Source of the DNA: Novosphingobium sp.
GTDB lineage: Bacteria; Pseudomonadota; Alphaproteobacteria; Sphingomonadales; Sphingomonadaceae
DNA: 64,000 nt
Direction: 5' to 3'
NCBI GenBank assembly: GCA_024236215.1
Contig: JACKKX010000003.1
Location: 62,001-126,000 of the forward strand
This document shows, in pieces, positions 45,148-56,522 of this stretch (position 1 is the first letter of the stretch; each line of letters opens with the position of its first letter). Both the position numbers and the translations under genes were made by a program. The notes beneath the pieces are model-generated. The model had not been told where the DNA came from and ran no database searches. It saw nothing but the letters and a program-made list of their open reading frames with translations.

Positions 45148-46092
45148 ATGGGCAAGCATCAGCATCCGCCAATCGTGCCGGCCGATTCCGCCGGGATTGC
45201 CCGGGCAGCTGAACGGCTGCGCGGCGGGGCGCTCGTCGCGGTGCCGACCGAAACAGTCTATGGTCTTGCGGCGCGGGCCGACAGCGCCGATGCCGTAGCG
45301 GCAATCTATCGCGCCAAGGGACGGCCCGATTTCAACCCGCTGATCGTCCATGTCGCCTCGCTCGAACAGGCCGGGGAACTGGCCGAAATCGGCGCAGATG
45401 CGCGCAAGCTAGCGGATGCGTTCTGGCCCGGCGCGCTGACCTTGGTCGTGCCGCTCAGGGCAGGCGCGCGAATCGCTCCGGCGGTGACCGCAGGGCTCGA
45501 AACCATCGCGCTGCGCTGTCCGGAGCACCCAGTGATGCGCGCCGTGCTCAGCGAAAGCGGTCTGCCGCTTGCCGCACCCTCGGCCAACCGCTCGGGCGGG
45601 GTCAGCCCGACCCGGGCGGACCACGTCGCCGCCTCGCTGGGTGAGGCCGCGGGGCTGATTCTCGATGGCGGCGCCTGCGCGGCGGGGATCGAGAGCACCA
45701 TCGTTGCCCTGCGGCGCGATGGCTCGTGGCAGGTTCTGCGCCCCGGTCCGGTCACAAAAACGCAGATTTCCGGCATTCTCGGCCCGGAGAGTGACGCCGC
45801 GACGCCGCGGATCGAAGCACCGGGGCAGCTCGCCAGCCACTATGCACCCGGCAAGCCGGTGCGGCTCAACGCGCGCGAGGCGGCAGCGGACGAATTCTGG
45901 ATCGGCTTCGGCGATCGGCAGGGAGATGCCAACCTGTCTGCTTCGGGCGATCTGGCCGAAGCGGCGGCGCACCTCTACGCGTGTCTGCACCTGGCGGCAG
46001 CAGCCCCGCAGCCGCGGATCGCGGTGGCGCCGGTGCCGGACGAAGGCATCGGCGCGGCGATCAACGATCGGTTGCGCCGCGCCGCTGCCTGA
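45148..46092 (+). CDS. tsaC: L-threonylcarbamoyladenylate synthase (Sua5/YrdC)
   Basis: 314 residues; makes threonylcarbamoyl-AMP for tRNA t6A37. YrdC part: AVPTETVYGLAARADS, YRAKGRPDFNPLIVHV, APSANRSGGVSPT, GIESTIVALR; followed by a C-terminal Sua5 domain (HYAPGKPVRLNA), so long Sua5 type. GGAGG lies 5 bases before ATG 45148; the ATG three bases earlier is too close. Confidence 0.95.
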   Translation: MGKHQHPPIVPADSAGIARAAERLRGGALVAVPTETVYGLAARADSADAVAAIYRAKGRPDFNPLIVHVASLEQAGELAEIGADARKLADAFWPGALTLVVPLRAGARIAPAVTAGLETIALRCPEHPVMRAVLSESGLPLAAPSANRSGGVSPTRADHVAASLGEAAGLILDGGACAAGIESTIVALRRDGSWQVLRPGPVTKTQISGILGPESDAATPRIEAPGQLASHYAPGKPVRLNAREAAADEFWIGFGDRQGDANLSASGDLAEAAAHLYACLHLAAAAPQPRIAVAPVPDEGIGAAINDRLRRAAA

Positions 46093-46099
46093 TCCGGGG

Positions 46100-46864
46100 C
46101 TATTCCGGGTCCTTGGCCTCGGGCGCGGTCTCGCAATAGAGCTTGCCCGAACCCATCGCGCTGACGGTGCATTTTGCGCGGCCCTTCACCTTGACCGAGC
46201 CCGATCCCATGATCGAGGCATCGACTTCGCCATCGGACATGAAACTGGCATTGCCCGAACCGGCGATCGAGATCTTGGCCTTGTCGACCCGCAGAGCATC
46301 GGCCTCGGCCGAGCCCGATCCGGCCACGGTCATATCGAGCGAGCCGACATTGCCCGCTGCGCGGTAGGAACCCGATCCTGCGATCGTCAGGTCAAGCGAT
46401 TCGCCCGAAACGCTTGGGGTCTCGATCAGGCCCGATCCGGCGATCGTTACCTTGGCCTTGGGGGCAAGTGCCGCCGCGGTGATCTTGCCCGATCCGGCCA
46501 TGGTTACTTCCCGGGGAGCGGGCATGGTCACGTGGACCACGGCGACCTTGTTGCCGCCCGACCAGTCCTTGTCCTTGCGCAGGATCCCCAGCGTGCCGTC
46601 CTTGAGCGTGAAGCGCACCCGTTCGGCCGCCTCGGGATCGCCATCGACGCTGATCGCCAGCTTGTCACCGGCGGTTACCTCAACCGTATCCGGCCCGAGC
46701 AGCACCAGCTCCTCGGGCGGAGCGCCGCTCATGTCGAGTTCGGACAGCTTCTTGCCATCTTCGCCATCGATCGAGATGTTCATGCCATCGCAACCGGCGG
46801 CACCCGTGGCCATGACCACCGCGATCACCGGGGCCAGGGCATTGAAAATCTTGCCAAGCTTCAT
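46100..46864 (-). CDS. DUF2807 head-GIN-like protein with GSG repeats
   Basis: 254 residues. Signal sequence ending at TGAAGC near residue 25, possibly a lipoprotein (the -3 residue is Ala, so uncertain). After residue 120, seven GSG motifs (positions near 124, 143, 163, 182, 202, 220, 238) recur every 18-20 residues (MAGSG, IAGSG, VAGSG), a beta-solenoid pattern of the DUF2807 family. Probably an envelope protein of unknown role. GGAGGAG gives a strong ribosome site; a dyad lies 38 bases upstream. Confidence 0.85.
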   Translation of the reverse strand: MKLGKIFNALAPVIAVVMATGAAGCDGMNISIDGEDGKKLSELDMSGAPPEELVLLGPDTVEVTAGDKLAISVDGDPEAAERVRFTLKDGTLGILRKDKDWSGGNKVAVVHVTMPAPREVTMAGSGKITAAALAPKAKVTIAGSGLIETPSVSGESLDLTIAGSGSYRAAGNVGSLDMTVAGSGSAEADALRVDKAKISIAGSGNASFMSDGEVDASIMGSGSVKVKGRAKCTVSAMGSGKLYCETAPEAKDPE

Positions 46865-46901
46865 CAGCCATCTCCTCCGTTTCCGCACAAGGCGGCAATG
46901 C

Positions 46902-46919
46902 GTATTATTGATATAATAC
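46902..46919. promoter_or_regulatory. Inverted repeat, candidate operator of DUF2807 gene
   Basis: GTATTAT-TGAT-ATAATAC, a perfect 7+7 dyad, overlaps a possible -10 of the DUF2807 gene. It shares GTATT-N8-AATAC with the dyad before the PCMT-like/tolC pair (11700-11721). Confidence 0.55.
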
Positions 46920-46949
46920 ACTAGAGCGGTGCTGGCAAGGCACGGACAA

Positions 46950-46982
46950 GAAAAAGGGGCCGCCGCGCCTGCGACGACCCCT
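46950..46982 (-). terminator. Rho-independent terminator of carD
   Basis: On the minus strand AGGGGTCGTCGC pairs with GCGGCGGCCCCT (two G-U pairs) around a four-base loop, then TTTTTC. It ends carD. Confidence 0.88.
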
Positions 46983-47006
46983 CTCAATCCCGGGATCGGG
47001 AGCGAA

Positions 47007-47540
47007 TCAGGCGGTGGCCTGTTCCGCGTAATACTTGGGCGCGTGTTCGTTGAGGATCGCGAGGATCTTCTTGAGCGCTGCGGGCTCGTCGGTCTTCTCC
47101 ATCGCCGCAAGCTCCCGCGCCAGGCGCGAGGAGGCGGCTTCGAAGATCTGCCGTTCGGAATAGGACTGTTCGGGCTGGTCGTCGGCGCGGAACAGGTCGC
47201 GGGTCACTTCCGCGATCGAGACCAGATCGCCCGAGTTGATCTTGGCTTCGTATTCCTGGGCGCGGCGCGACCACATGGTGCGCTTGACCTTGGGCTTGCC
47301 CTTGAGGGTGTCGAGCGCCTCGCGCAGGGTCTTGTCCGAGGACAGCTTGCGCATCCCGATCGCCTCAACCTTGTTGGTCGGCACCCGCAGGGTCATGCGT
47401 TCCTTTTCAAAGCGCAGCACATAAAGCTCAAGCTTCATTCCCGCGATCTCCTGCTCCTGCAGTTCGATCACCCGGCCGACGCCGTGCTTGGGATAGACTA
47501 CGTAATCGCCAACATCGAAGGCATGTGCCTTGGCTACCAT
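47007..47540 (-). CDS. carD: CarD/CdnL-family transcription regulator
   Basis: 177 residues. RNAP-interacting N-domain (FDVGDYVVYPKHGVGRVIELQEQEI, like TRCF/CdnL) and a helical C-domain (MWSRRAQEYEAKINSGD ... FEAASSRLARELA). It stabilises open complexes at rRNA and housekeeping promoters; in Caulobacter CdnL affects ribosome and anabolic genes. ATG at 47540 (MVAKAHAF). A consensus -10 lies 186 bases upstream. Confidence 0.95.
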   Translation of the reverse strand: MVAKAHAFDVGDYVVYPKHGVGRVIELQEQEIAGMKLELYVLRFEKERMTLRVPTNKVEAIGMRKLSSDKTLREALDTLKGKPKVKRTMWSRRAQEYEAKINSGDLVSIAEVTRDLFRADDQPEQSYSERQIFEAASSRLARELAAMEKTDEPAALKKILAILNEHAPKYYAEQATA

Positions 47541-47725
47541 GAAACGTCCTTTCGCTCGCCAGGAAGGGCCGGCGCCGTGCGCCACCGGTTCAGGAGCCGT
47601 GCCTGCCGGGGCGGGAGAATACCGCGCCGGGCCGGCCCGATGTGCCCCATCAACCGATCTGTCCGTCCTGCCTTTCAGAAGAATGCACGCGCGGAGCGGA
47701 AAGCGATTCCCGCCCGAGTTGGACC

Positions 47726-47731
47726 ATTATA
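47726..47731 (-). promoter_or_regulatory. Consensus -10 box upstream of carD
   Basis: TATAAT on the minus strand, in the only AT-rich spot of the 291-bp carD/fdxA gap. No strong -35 is visible at 17 bases; an extended -10 (TGTTATAT) is possible. The rest of the gap shows no gene. Confidence 0.4.
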
Positions 47732-47831
47732 TAACATGTTCGCAACAAAATTGCCAGCGGCGAGAATCCCGCCGCTGTCGCGCATCGATATTCCGGCTTT
47801 GGACTGCTCGGCGGAGCCGTTCCGCGCGCGT

Positions 47832-48170
47832 TCAGTCGCCCTCGCCAGGCTCGGCAGAAAAGAACTTGTCGAACTTGCCCTCGACCCCCTTGAAGTCGTC
47901 CGCGTCGGCGGGCGTGTCCTTCTTGGTGGTGATGTTGGGCCATTCGGCGGAATACTTGGCGTTAAGCTCAAGCCATTGTTCCAGGCCGCTTTCGGTATCG
48001 GGCAGGATCGCCTCGGCCGGGCATTCGGGTTCGCACACCCCGCAATCGATGCATTCGCTGGGGTTGATCACCAGCATGTTCTCACCCTCATAGAAGCAAT
48101 CCACCGGGCAGACCTCGACGCAGTCCATGTACTTGCAGCGGATGCAGGCATCGGTAACGACGTAGGTCAT
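47832..48170 (-). CDS. fdxA: 7Fe ferredoxin FdxA
   Basis: 112 residues with the 3Fe-4S plus 4Fe-4S cysteine pattern ([33 protein letters not shown]) and the acidic C-terminal helix of the alphaproteobacterial FdxA type. Electron carrier in the cytosol. Overlaps the S4-protein gene stop by four bases. Confidence 0.95.
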   Translation of the reverse strand: MTYVVTDACIRCKYMDCVEVCPVDCFYEGENMLVINPSECIDCGVCEPECPAEAILPDTESGLEQWLELNAKYSAEWPNITTKKDTPADADDFKGVEGKFDKFFSAEPGEGD

Positions 48171-48478
48171 GGCAGGATTGTCCCCTCAGGCGATTGGCTT
48201 GCCTGTGCTGCTATGGGATTTTCGCCGCTCGCGTCAAGCTCGCGATAGCATAGCCGCGCTTCTTGTGCCGGACCGCGCCGCGCCGGCAACGCCACAACCT
48301 CGATCACCCGGACACCCTGGGGCAGCGGCAGAACCAGGGTGTCGCCGGGCCCGACCGTGGCGCCAGGCTTTTCCACCCGCCGCCCGTTGAGCCGGATGTG
48401 CCCTTCCAGCACCCAATGCTGGGCCAGCGCGCGGGTCCTGGCGAAGCGCAGGAACCACAGCAGCTTGTCGATCCGCAT
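48167..48478 (-). CDS. S4-domain RNA-binding protein (HslR-like)
   Basis: 103 residues with the S4 fold: [35 protein letters not shown] (short excerpt in sequence) followed by [12 protein letters not shown]. Like HslR, which rescues stalled 50S subunits. Its ATG overlaps the helicase stop (TGATG), so it is co-translated with it. Confidence 0.88.
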   Translation of the reverse strand: MRIDKLLWFLRFARTRALAQHWVLEGHIRLNGRRVEKPGATVGPGDTLVLPLPQGVRVIEVVALPARRGPAQEARLCYRELDASGENPIAAQASQSPEGTILP

Positions 48479-51126
48479 CAGCGCACCAGCTTGGCCAGCG
48501 CGGCGAAGGGGCTGGACGGATCCGCTTCGGCGGGCTTTGTGCCGTGTGCCGGCTTGCCCGCCCGCAGACGCGGGGCAAGCCAGCGCCAGCGCTGCGGCTG
48601 GGGCGGACCGAACATCCCTTCGGCAAGCGGCGGCGGGTTCGAACCGGTGAAACCGGCCAGCCGCAGCAACTGCGCCCGGCTCGGCTGGGTCAAGCCCAAC
48701 GAGACTGCGAAGGCCGGATTGATCGCGAAACCGCGCGTTTTTGAGCGTGCGCGGGCCTCGTGGGCCTCGCTCAGCACGCGTTCGGCCATGTCGATCCGCA
48801 GTGCCTGCACTCCGAGGCGGCGATAGGATGGCGGGCAGGGCGTCTGGCCGGAGAGCGCCAGGATCACCGGCATCCCGCTGGGCGATTCGGGCAGGTTCTG
48901 CCCCCGCACCGCCTGGACAAGCCGCCATGCGGCCAGCGCGCGCGCCTTGAGCATGGCGGGGTGGAACAGGTCGAGCGCGCCGATCCACAGGCCCAGCTTG
49001 CGCATCCCGGCGCGTTGCTCGGGGTTGAGCCGCTCAAGGCCCGAACCGGCACGGACCAACAATCCTCCGCCGTCGACCAGCCGGATCAGCAAGGCGCGCA
49101 ATTCCGGCCCAGCCTCGGCGTCGAGGCTTGCCGCCTCGAACCGGCGCAGGGGCTCCAGCGCTTCGAGCTGGAGCCCCAGCCATACTTCGAGTGCATCGAG
49201 CAAGGCCTGGCGCGGTTCCGACGGGATGGCCTCCAGCGAAGGATCGGGTTCGATTCGGGGAGTGAGCACCGAGCGTCCCGGTACCAATCGGGCAAGCGGG
49301 GCTCCGTGCCAGACCAGACTGGTCGCGTCCAAGGCGATTCCCGATTCGCCGCTCGCCATGCTTTCGGCAAGCGCCTGGGCGCGCGTCCCTAACATGCCGG
49401 GCAAGTGCCTTTCGGCGGCGGCGAGGAGCAGTTTGCGATCGGCAAGCCTGGCGAGCGGATCGACCGTGAAGCGAAACCCCTCGAGTTTGCCGATATGCTC
49501 GCCATCGACCAGAATTTCGTCATTCTCACATGCAACAGGCAACAAGGCTGTATCCGTTCCCAATTTCTTCATCAGCACCGAGGTGCGGCGATTGACAAAC
49601 CGCTCGGTCAGGCGCGCGTGGAGCGCGTCAGACAGGCGGGCTTCGACCGCGCGGGCGCGCGCGGACATTTCTTCGCGGGCAAGAACCCAGTCGGGACGCT
49701 GGGCGATGTAGGCCCACGAACGGATCGCGGCGATGCGCATCTGCAAGGTGTCGATATCGCCCGTGACATTGTCGAGATCGGCGATCGACCGGGCGACGAA
49801 ATCGCCGCCCAGCTGCCCGCCGCGCAGATCCTCCCACAGCCGGGCCACGAAGCGGGCATGGTTATCGGTGCCGTAGCCGCGAAAGTCGGGCAATCGGCAA
49901 ACCTCCCAAAAGCGCCGGACCAGCGCTTCGCTGCGCACCGTGGCGGCGAGCTGAGGATCGGCCGAGAGGTATTTCAATACCGCAAGATCGATAGCCTCGG
50001 GCGCCGGTGCCAGTTCCGGGCGCGGGGGAAGACACTCGAGATCCATAATCAAGGCATCGAGCGAGCCGAAACGCGGTTCGGATTCGCGCCAGAACAGCCG
50101 GGTCAGTGGCGGGAAGCGGTGCTCCTCGATCGCGAACACCTCCTCCTCGCGAAACTCGGCGTCGTGGCTGCCTGTTCCCGCGAGCGTCCCGAAGGTGCCG
50201 TCCCGTTGATGCCGCCCCGCGCGCCCGGCGATCTGCGCCATCTCGGCGCTGGTCAGGCGGCGCTGGCGCTGGCCGTCGAATTTGGAAAGCCCGGCAAAGG
50301 CGACATGGCCGAGATCGAGATTGAGCCCCATCCCGATCGCATCGGTCGCGACGAGGTAATCGACCTCACCCGACTGGAACAGCGCCACCTGCTTGTTGCG
50401 CGTTTCGGGGCTGAGCGCCCCCATCACCACCGCCGCCCCGCCGCGAAACCGCCGGAGCATTTCCGCGACGGCATAGACCTGCTCGGCCGAAAAGGCGACG
50501 ATCGCGCTGCGCGGCGGTACGCGCGAAAGCTTTCTCGCACCGGCGTGGCTGAGTGTTGAAAAACGCGGACGCCCGATGATTTCAGCCTCGGGCAGCAGGG
50601 CCTCGACCATCGGCGCGAGCGTGGCCGACCCCAGCAGCAAGGTCTCTTCCCGGCCCCGGGCATGGAGCAACCGGTCGGTGAAGACGTGGCCGCGTTCGCG
50701 GTCAGCGCAGAGCTGGGCCTCGTCGAGCGCGACAAAGGCCAGGTCGGCATCGCCGGGCATGGCCTCGACCGTGCACAGCAGCCAGCGCGCGCCGGGCGGC
50801 TCGATCCTTTCCTCGCCAGTGATCAGCGCGACCTTGTCGGCGCCCTTGATCGCCACCACCCGGTCATAGACCTCCCGCGCCAACAGGCGCAGCGGAAAGC
50901 CGATCGCGCCCGAGGAATGGGCGCACAGCCGCTCGATCGCATAGTGGGTCTTGCCGGTGTTGGTGGGGCCCAACACGGCTTTGACGCGGCTGTCCGAAAC
51001 GCGGTGATTGGCGGGCGACCGGGGAGGCATTTCGGGGAATGTGGCATCGCCTTGATGCGGCTTGCAAGGCACGGTTTGGTTAATTCCCGCAAGCAACTGT
51101 CCCGAAACAGGAATGGCTGTTTCCAT
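48478..51126 (-). CDS. SUV3-like DExH RNA helicase
   Basis: 882 residues, resembling the alphaproteobacterial relatives of mitochondrial SUV3. Walker A GPTNTGKTHYAIERL, DEAQ in FVALDEAQLC, motif V TDAIGMGLNLDLG, motif VI MAQIAGRAGRHQRDG; a long C-terminal part has no known fold. Probably in RNA turnover. The open frame starts at 51126, but a Met at 51030 (MPPRSPANHR) is nearer the family start; neither has a clear ribosome site. Confidence 0.9.
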   Translation of the reverse strand: METAIPVSGQLLAGINQTVPCKPHQGDATFPEMPPRSPANHRVSDSRVKAVLGPTNTGKTHYAIERLCAHSSGAIGFPLRLLAREVYDRVVAIKGADKVALITGEERIEPPGARWLLCTVEAMPGDADLAFVALDEAQLCADRERGHVFTDRLLHARGREETLLLGSATLAPMVEALLPEAEIIGRPRFSTLSHAGARKLSRVPPRSAIVAFSAEQVYAVAEMLRRFRGGAAVVMGALSPETRNKQVALFQSGEVDYLVATDAIGMGLNLDLGHVAFAGLSKFDGQRQRRLTSAEMAQIAGRAGRHQRDGTFGTLAGTGSHDAEFREEEVFAIEEHRFPPLTRLFWRESEPRFGSLDALIMDLECLPPRPELAPAPEAIDLAVLKYLSADPQLAATVRSEALVRRFWEVCRLPDFRGYGTDNHARFVARLWEDLRGGQLGGDFVARSIADLDNVTGDIDTLQMRIAAIRSWAYIAQRPDWVLAREEMSARARAVEARLSDALHARLTERFVNRRTSVLMKKLGTDTALLPVACENDEILVDGEHIGKLEGFRFTVDPLARLADRKLLLAAAERHLPGMLGTRAQALAESMASGESGIALDATSLVWHGAPLARLVPGRSVLTPRIEPDPSLEAIPSEPRQALLDALEVWLGLQLEALEPLRRFEAASLDAEAGPELRALLIRLVDGGGLLVRAGSGLERLNPEQRAGMRKLGLWIGALDLFHPAMLKARALAAWRLVQAVRGQNLPESPSGMPVILALSGQTPCPPSYRRLGVQALRIDMAERVLSEAHEARARSKTRGFAINPAFAVSLGLTQPSRAQLLRLAGFTGSNPPPLAEGMFGPPQPQRWRWLAPRLRAGKPAHGTKPAEADPSSPFAALAKLVR

Positions 51127-51198
51127 CCGGGGCTTAGGCGAAGATTAACCACGCCGGGTGCATGGGGGAGCATCAAGCCACGGTACCGGGAACTTTCC

Positions 51199-52755
51199 TT
51201 GTTCAAGCCGCGTGAAGTGCTGGAAGCGGGACACGGCGGCCTTGCCACGGGCGCGGCGGCCTTGTCGCGCGCACAGGCGATCGCGGCTCCATCCCGGCCC
51301 TGGCGGCTGGCACAATTGCGCGAAAGGCTCGCCGCGCTCGAGCAGGCGCCCGATCTCGCCGAGGACATCGGCAGCGCGCAATGGTTTCGCGCTCTGGGAA
51401 CGATGCTTGCCCTGATCGTTCTGGCCCTGGCTTTCACGCCCGATTTCTCGTCCGTTACCGCTCCGCCGGCGATGCGAATCGACGATGCCGCGCGTGACGA
51501 ATTTCGCAGCCAGATGATCCTCCCGCTCGCGCTGGGTGCGGACAGCGGACGGCGCATGGCACCGGGCGCGGCAGTGGTACCGATTGCCCAGGCGCCCGAA
51601 CGCGCACAGATCCAGCTTGCCGCCAGCTTCGGGCAGGGCGATTCGATTGCCGCGATGCTGACACGCGCCGGGGTTTCTTCCGGAGACGCGCGGCGCGCCG
51701 AGATGCTGCTCGCGGGCGTGGTTCCGCCCGGCCAGATTGCACCGGGAACCCAGGTCGATCTGACCCTGGGGCAGCACGATCCGGCCAGCGGTGCCCGTCC
51801 GCTCGAACGGCTGGCGATGCGGGCGCGTTTCGATCTCGATCTCAGCCTAGTCCGGGTCGGCGGGGTTCTGACGCTGCAGCGCCATGCGCTTGCGGTCGAT
51901 ACCACGCCGCTGAGGATTCGCGGTACGGTCGGCACCAGCCTCTATCTTTCGGCCCGCGCCACGGGGGCGCCGATCGAGGCGATCCAGCAGTATCTTCAGG
52001 CGATCGATCAGCACCTCAGCCTCGACAGCGCGATCGAGCCGGGCGACACCTTCGATATCGTGGTCGCCTACAAGCGCTCGGCCGGCGGAGAAACGCAGGT
52101 GGGCGATCTGCTGTTCGCCGGGCTGGAACATGACGGCAAGGCCAAGGCGCAGCTGCTGCGCTGGGGCAGCGAGGGCCAGTTCTTCGAGGCATCGGGGATG
52201 GGCCAGCAGCGCACGGGCATGTTCATGCCGGTGGTCGGCCGGGTCACCTCGACCTTCGGCGCGCGGCGCCATCCGATCCTGGGCTATACCCGCATGCATG
52301 CCGGAGTCGATTTCGGCGCGGCCTACGGTTCGCCGATCTATGCGGTGGGCGACGGCGTGGTGAGCTTTGCCGGGTGGCACGGCGGGCACGGCAATTACGT
52401 GCGGCTCGATCACGGCGGCGGTTTCGGCACCGGTTATGGCCATATGAGCCGGATCGCGGTGGCCGCGGGCACGCGGGTGCGCGGCGGGCAGGTAATCGGC
52501 TATGTCGGCTCGACCGGGCTTTCGACCGGGCCGCACCTGCATTACGAGGTCTATCGCAATGGAACTCCGGTCAATCCGTTGACCGTGGCCTTCACCATCA
52601 CTCAGCAGGTCGACGCACATGAGCTGGCCGCCTTCCGGGCCCGGCTGGCCCAGCTCAAGGCGGTGACGCCGGGCGCGGCGATGGCCAGTCTTGCCCCGCG
52701 CCAGGCCGCGCCGGGGATGACCCCCCAGCGTGAGATCGACCGTCTGGGGAATTGA
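51199..52755 (+). CDS. M23 (LytM-type) metallopeptidase
   Basis: 518 residues from TTG 51199 (MFKPREVLEAG), with GGGAA before. One transmembrane helix (FRALGTMLALIVLALAF) near residue 70, a beta-rich region, then the M23 domain: HPILGYTRMHAGVDFGA (zinc His and Asp), HGGHGNYVRLDHG, GYGHMSRIAV, HLHYEVYRNG. Likely cleaves peptidoglycan cross-links or is a divisome-type activator. Upstream frames overlap the helicase and are not real. Divergent from the helicase. Confidence 0.93.
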   Translation: MFKPREVLEAGHGGLATGAAALSRAQAIAAPSRPWRLAQLRERLAALEQAPDLAEDIGSAQWFRALGTMLALIVLALAFTPDFSSVTAPPAMRIDDAARDEFRSQMILPLALGADSGRRMAPGAAVVPIAQAPERAQIQLAASFGQGDSIAAMLTRAGVSSGDARRAEMLLAGVVPPGQIAPGTQVDLTLGQHDPASGARPLERLAMRARFDLDLSLVRVGGVLTLQRHALAVDTTPLRIRGTVGTSLYLSARATGAPIEAIQQYLQAIDQHLSLDSAIEPGDTFDIVVAYKRSAGGETQVGDLLFAGLEHDGKAKAQLLRWGSEGQFFEASGMGQQRTGMFMPVVGRVTSTFGARRHPILGYTRMHAGVDFGAAYGSPIYAVGDGVVSFAGWHGGHGNYVRLDHGGGFGTGYGHMSRIAVAAGTRVRGGQVIGYVGSTGLSTGPHLHYEVYRNGTPVNPLTVAFTITQQVDAHELAAFRARLAQLKAVTPGAAMASLAPRQAAPGMTPQREIDRLGN

Positions 52756-52777
52756 TGGAATGGATTTGCGCGCCTAA

Positions 52778-54311
<1,534 letters not shown>

Positions 54312-54315
<4 letters not shown>

Positions 54316-56522
54316 GCTCTCGCTCCCGCCCGGCGCGCGTGCTGTTCGCCGTCACGATCCTGACCGGCTCGTTCCTGCTGTTCCTGATCCAGCCGATGGT
54401 CGCGCGCATGGCCCTGCCCCGGCTGGGCGGGGCGCCCAACGTCTGGAACAGCGCGATGCTCGTCTATCAGGCGTTGCTGCTGGGCGGCTATGGCTATGCC
54501 CACTGGCTGGGCCGCTTTGCGATCCGGCGCCAGGCCGCGATCCACCTTGCCCTGCTGCTGCTGGCGCTGCTCAGCCTGCCGGTGGGGCTTGCCGCCCTGC
54601 CGCCGCCCGCGCCGGGCTGGGAGGCACTCTGGGTTCCCGCGCTGCTGGCGCTGTCGATCGGGCCGGTGTTCTTTCTGGTTTCGGCCCAGGCACCGCTGAT
54701 GCAGCGCTGGTATTTCGCCGCGCCCGGCGCCGGCCAGCCCTGGGCGCTCTACGCCGCCTCGAACCTGGGTAGCTTTGGCGGGCTTCTGGCCTATCCGCTG
54801 CTGGCCGAGCCCCTGCTGGCCCTGCCGCAGCAGGCCTGGGCGTGGAGCGCGGGCTTCGCCGTGCTGATCCTGCTGACGGCGGCCAGCGCGGCCATGCGCC
54901 GGCCACATACGGCGGCGATCCCAGGCACTACTGCCGGGCTTGCCGCGATCCCGCGCGGCACACTGGCGCTGTGGCTGGCACTGGCGGCGGTGCCCTCGGG
55001 GCTGATGCTCTCGACCACCACCCACCTTACAACCGACATCTTCGCCATGCCGCTGCTCTGGGTGATCCCGCTGGGGCTCTACCTGGCCTCGATGTCGCTC
55101 GCCTTCGCGGACCGGCGCGGACCGGCGCGGATCGTTTCGGCGCTGGCCTGGCCGGTGATGCTGTTCGGCGGCGGTTTGGCGATGATCTCGCGCGGCGATC
55201 ACGGCCTGATCCCGGTGCTTGTCAGCGTGGTCCTGCTGTTCGTGGTCTGTGTGGCACTTCATTCGCGCCTTTACGATCTGCGCCCCGCGCCGGAACGGCT
55301 CACCGCGTTCTATCTGGCGATGGCGGCGGGCGGAGCGCTGGGCGGCCTGTTCACCGCGCTGATCGCTCCGCTGGTGTTCGATTGGGCGTGGGAGCACCCG
55401 CTGCTGGTGCTGGCCGCCGCAGCGCTGCTGCCGCAGGGCAGTCTGCCCGACTGGACCCGTCGCCCCGGAATGGACCGCACCTTGACCGGCACTATCATCG
55501 CCATGGCCGTGGTGATCGCGGGGATTCTACTCTGGCGGCTCTATGACGTCAGCCAATTGGCCGAGCCCGGCCCCGAGCGCTGGTTGCCTGGGGCGGCGCT
55601 GGCTGCGGTCGGCCTGGCGCTCGTTCGCTGGCGGGGCGCGGTGCTGGCGTTGCTGCTTGCTACGATGATCGCCCAGGGCGGGCACGAAACCATCGCGGCA
55701 AGCCGCGAGGGGATCCGGCATCGCTCCTACTTCGGGATCCATACTGTGCGGACCTATCCCGAGCTTCAGCTGCGCTTGCTTGCCCACGGCACCACCGTTC
55801 ACGGCGAGCAGTATACCGATCACGCGCGCCGCCGCCTGCCGCTGACCTATTATGCGCCGCAATCGGGCGCGGCGCAGGTCTTCACGCGCGCCGACAGGCT
55901 GTTCGGGCCAAAGGCGCGGATCGGGGTGCTGGGGCTGGGCGCGGGAACCCTGGCCTGTTTCGCCCGGCCCGGCCAATCGTGGCGCTTTTTCGAGATCGAT
56001 CCGGTGGTGGTCCGTCTCTCGCGCGGAGGGACCTTCACCTACTACAACGATTGCACCCCCGGCGCGCCGATCGTGCTGGGCGATGCCCGCCTGCAACTGG
56101 CCAAGGCGCCCAAAGGCAGCTTCGACCTGCTGGCGATCGACGCCTTCTCATCGGATTCGGTGCCGCTGCACCTCTTCACCCACGAGGCGTTCGGGATCTA
56201 CCTCGATGCGCTGACCGCCAAGGGGGTGATGATGGTCAACATCTCCAACCGCTTCATCGATCTCGAACCGGCGCTTTCGGCCGAGATTGCCGCGCGCGGT
56301 CTCCACGCGCTGGTCCGCGACGACAATCCCGAGGGCAACGATGAATGGTATCCCTCCAGCTGGGTGATGGTCAGCCGCCATGCCGGCCAGCTGAAAAGGG
56401 TGGCGCAAACATCCGACAGCGTGGCATGGCGCGAACTTGTCAACCCCGCGCCGCGGGTGTGGAGCGATGCCCACGCCTCGGTGCTGCCCTATGTGATCTG
56501 GTCAAATCTGGTGAAGCAATGA
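54312..56522 (+). CDS. Membrane protein fused to spermidine-synthase-like domain
   Basis: 736 residues. The N-half has about 10-12 hydrophobic helices (residues 8-500), as in fused MFS/spermidine synthases; the C-half is Rossmann-like (IGVLGLGAGTLACFARPG, FFEIDPVVVRLSR, IDAFSSDSVPLHLFTHEAF). The classic spermidine-synthase D-x-x-D-P-x-G-P motif is not intact, so polyamine synthesis is uncertain. The TTG at 54312 is coupled to the GNAT stop. Confidence 0.85.
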
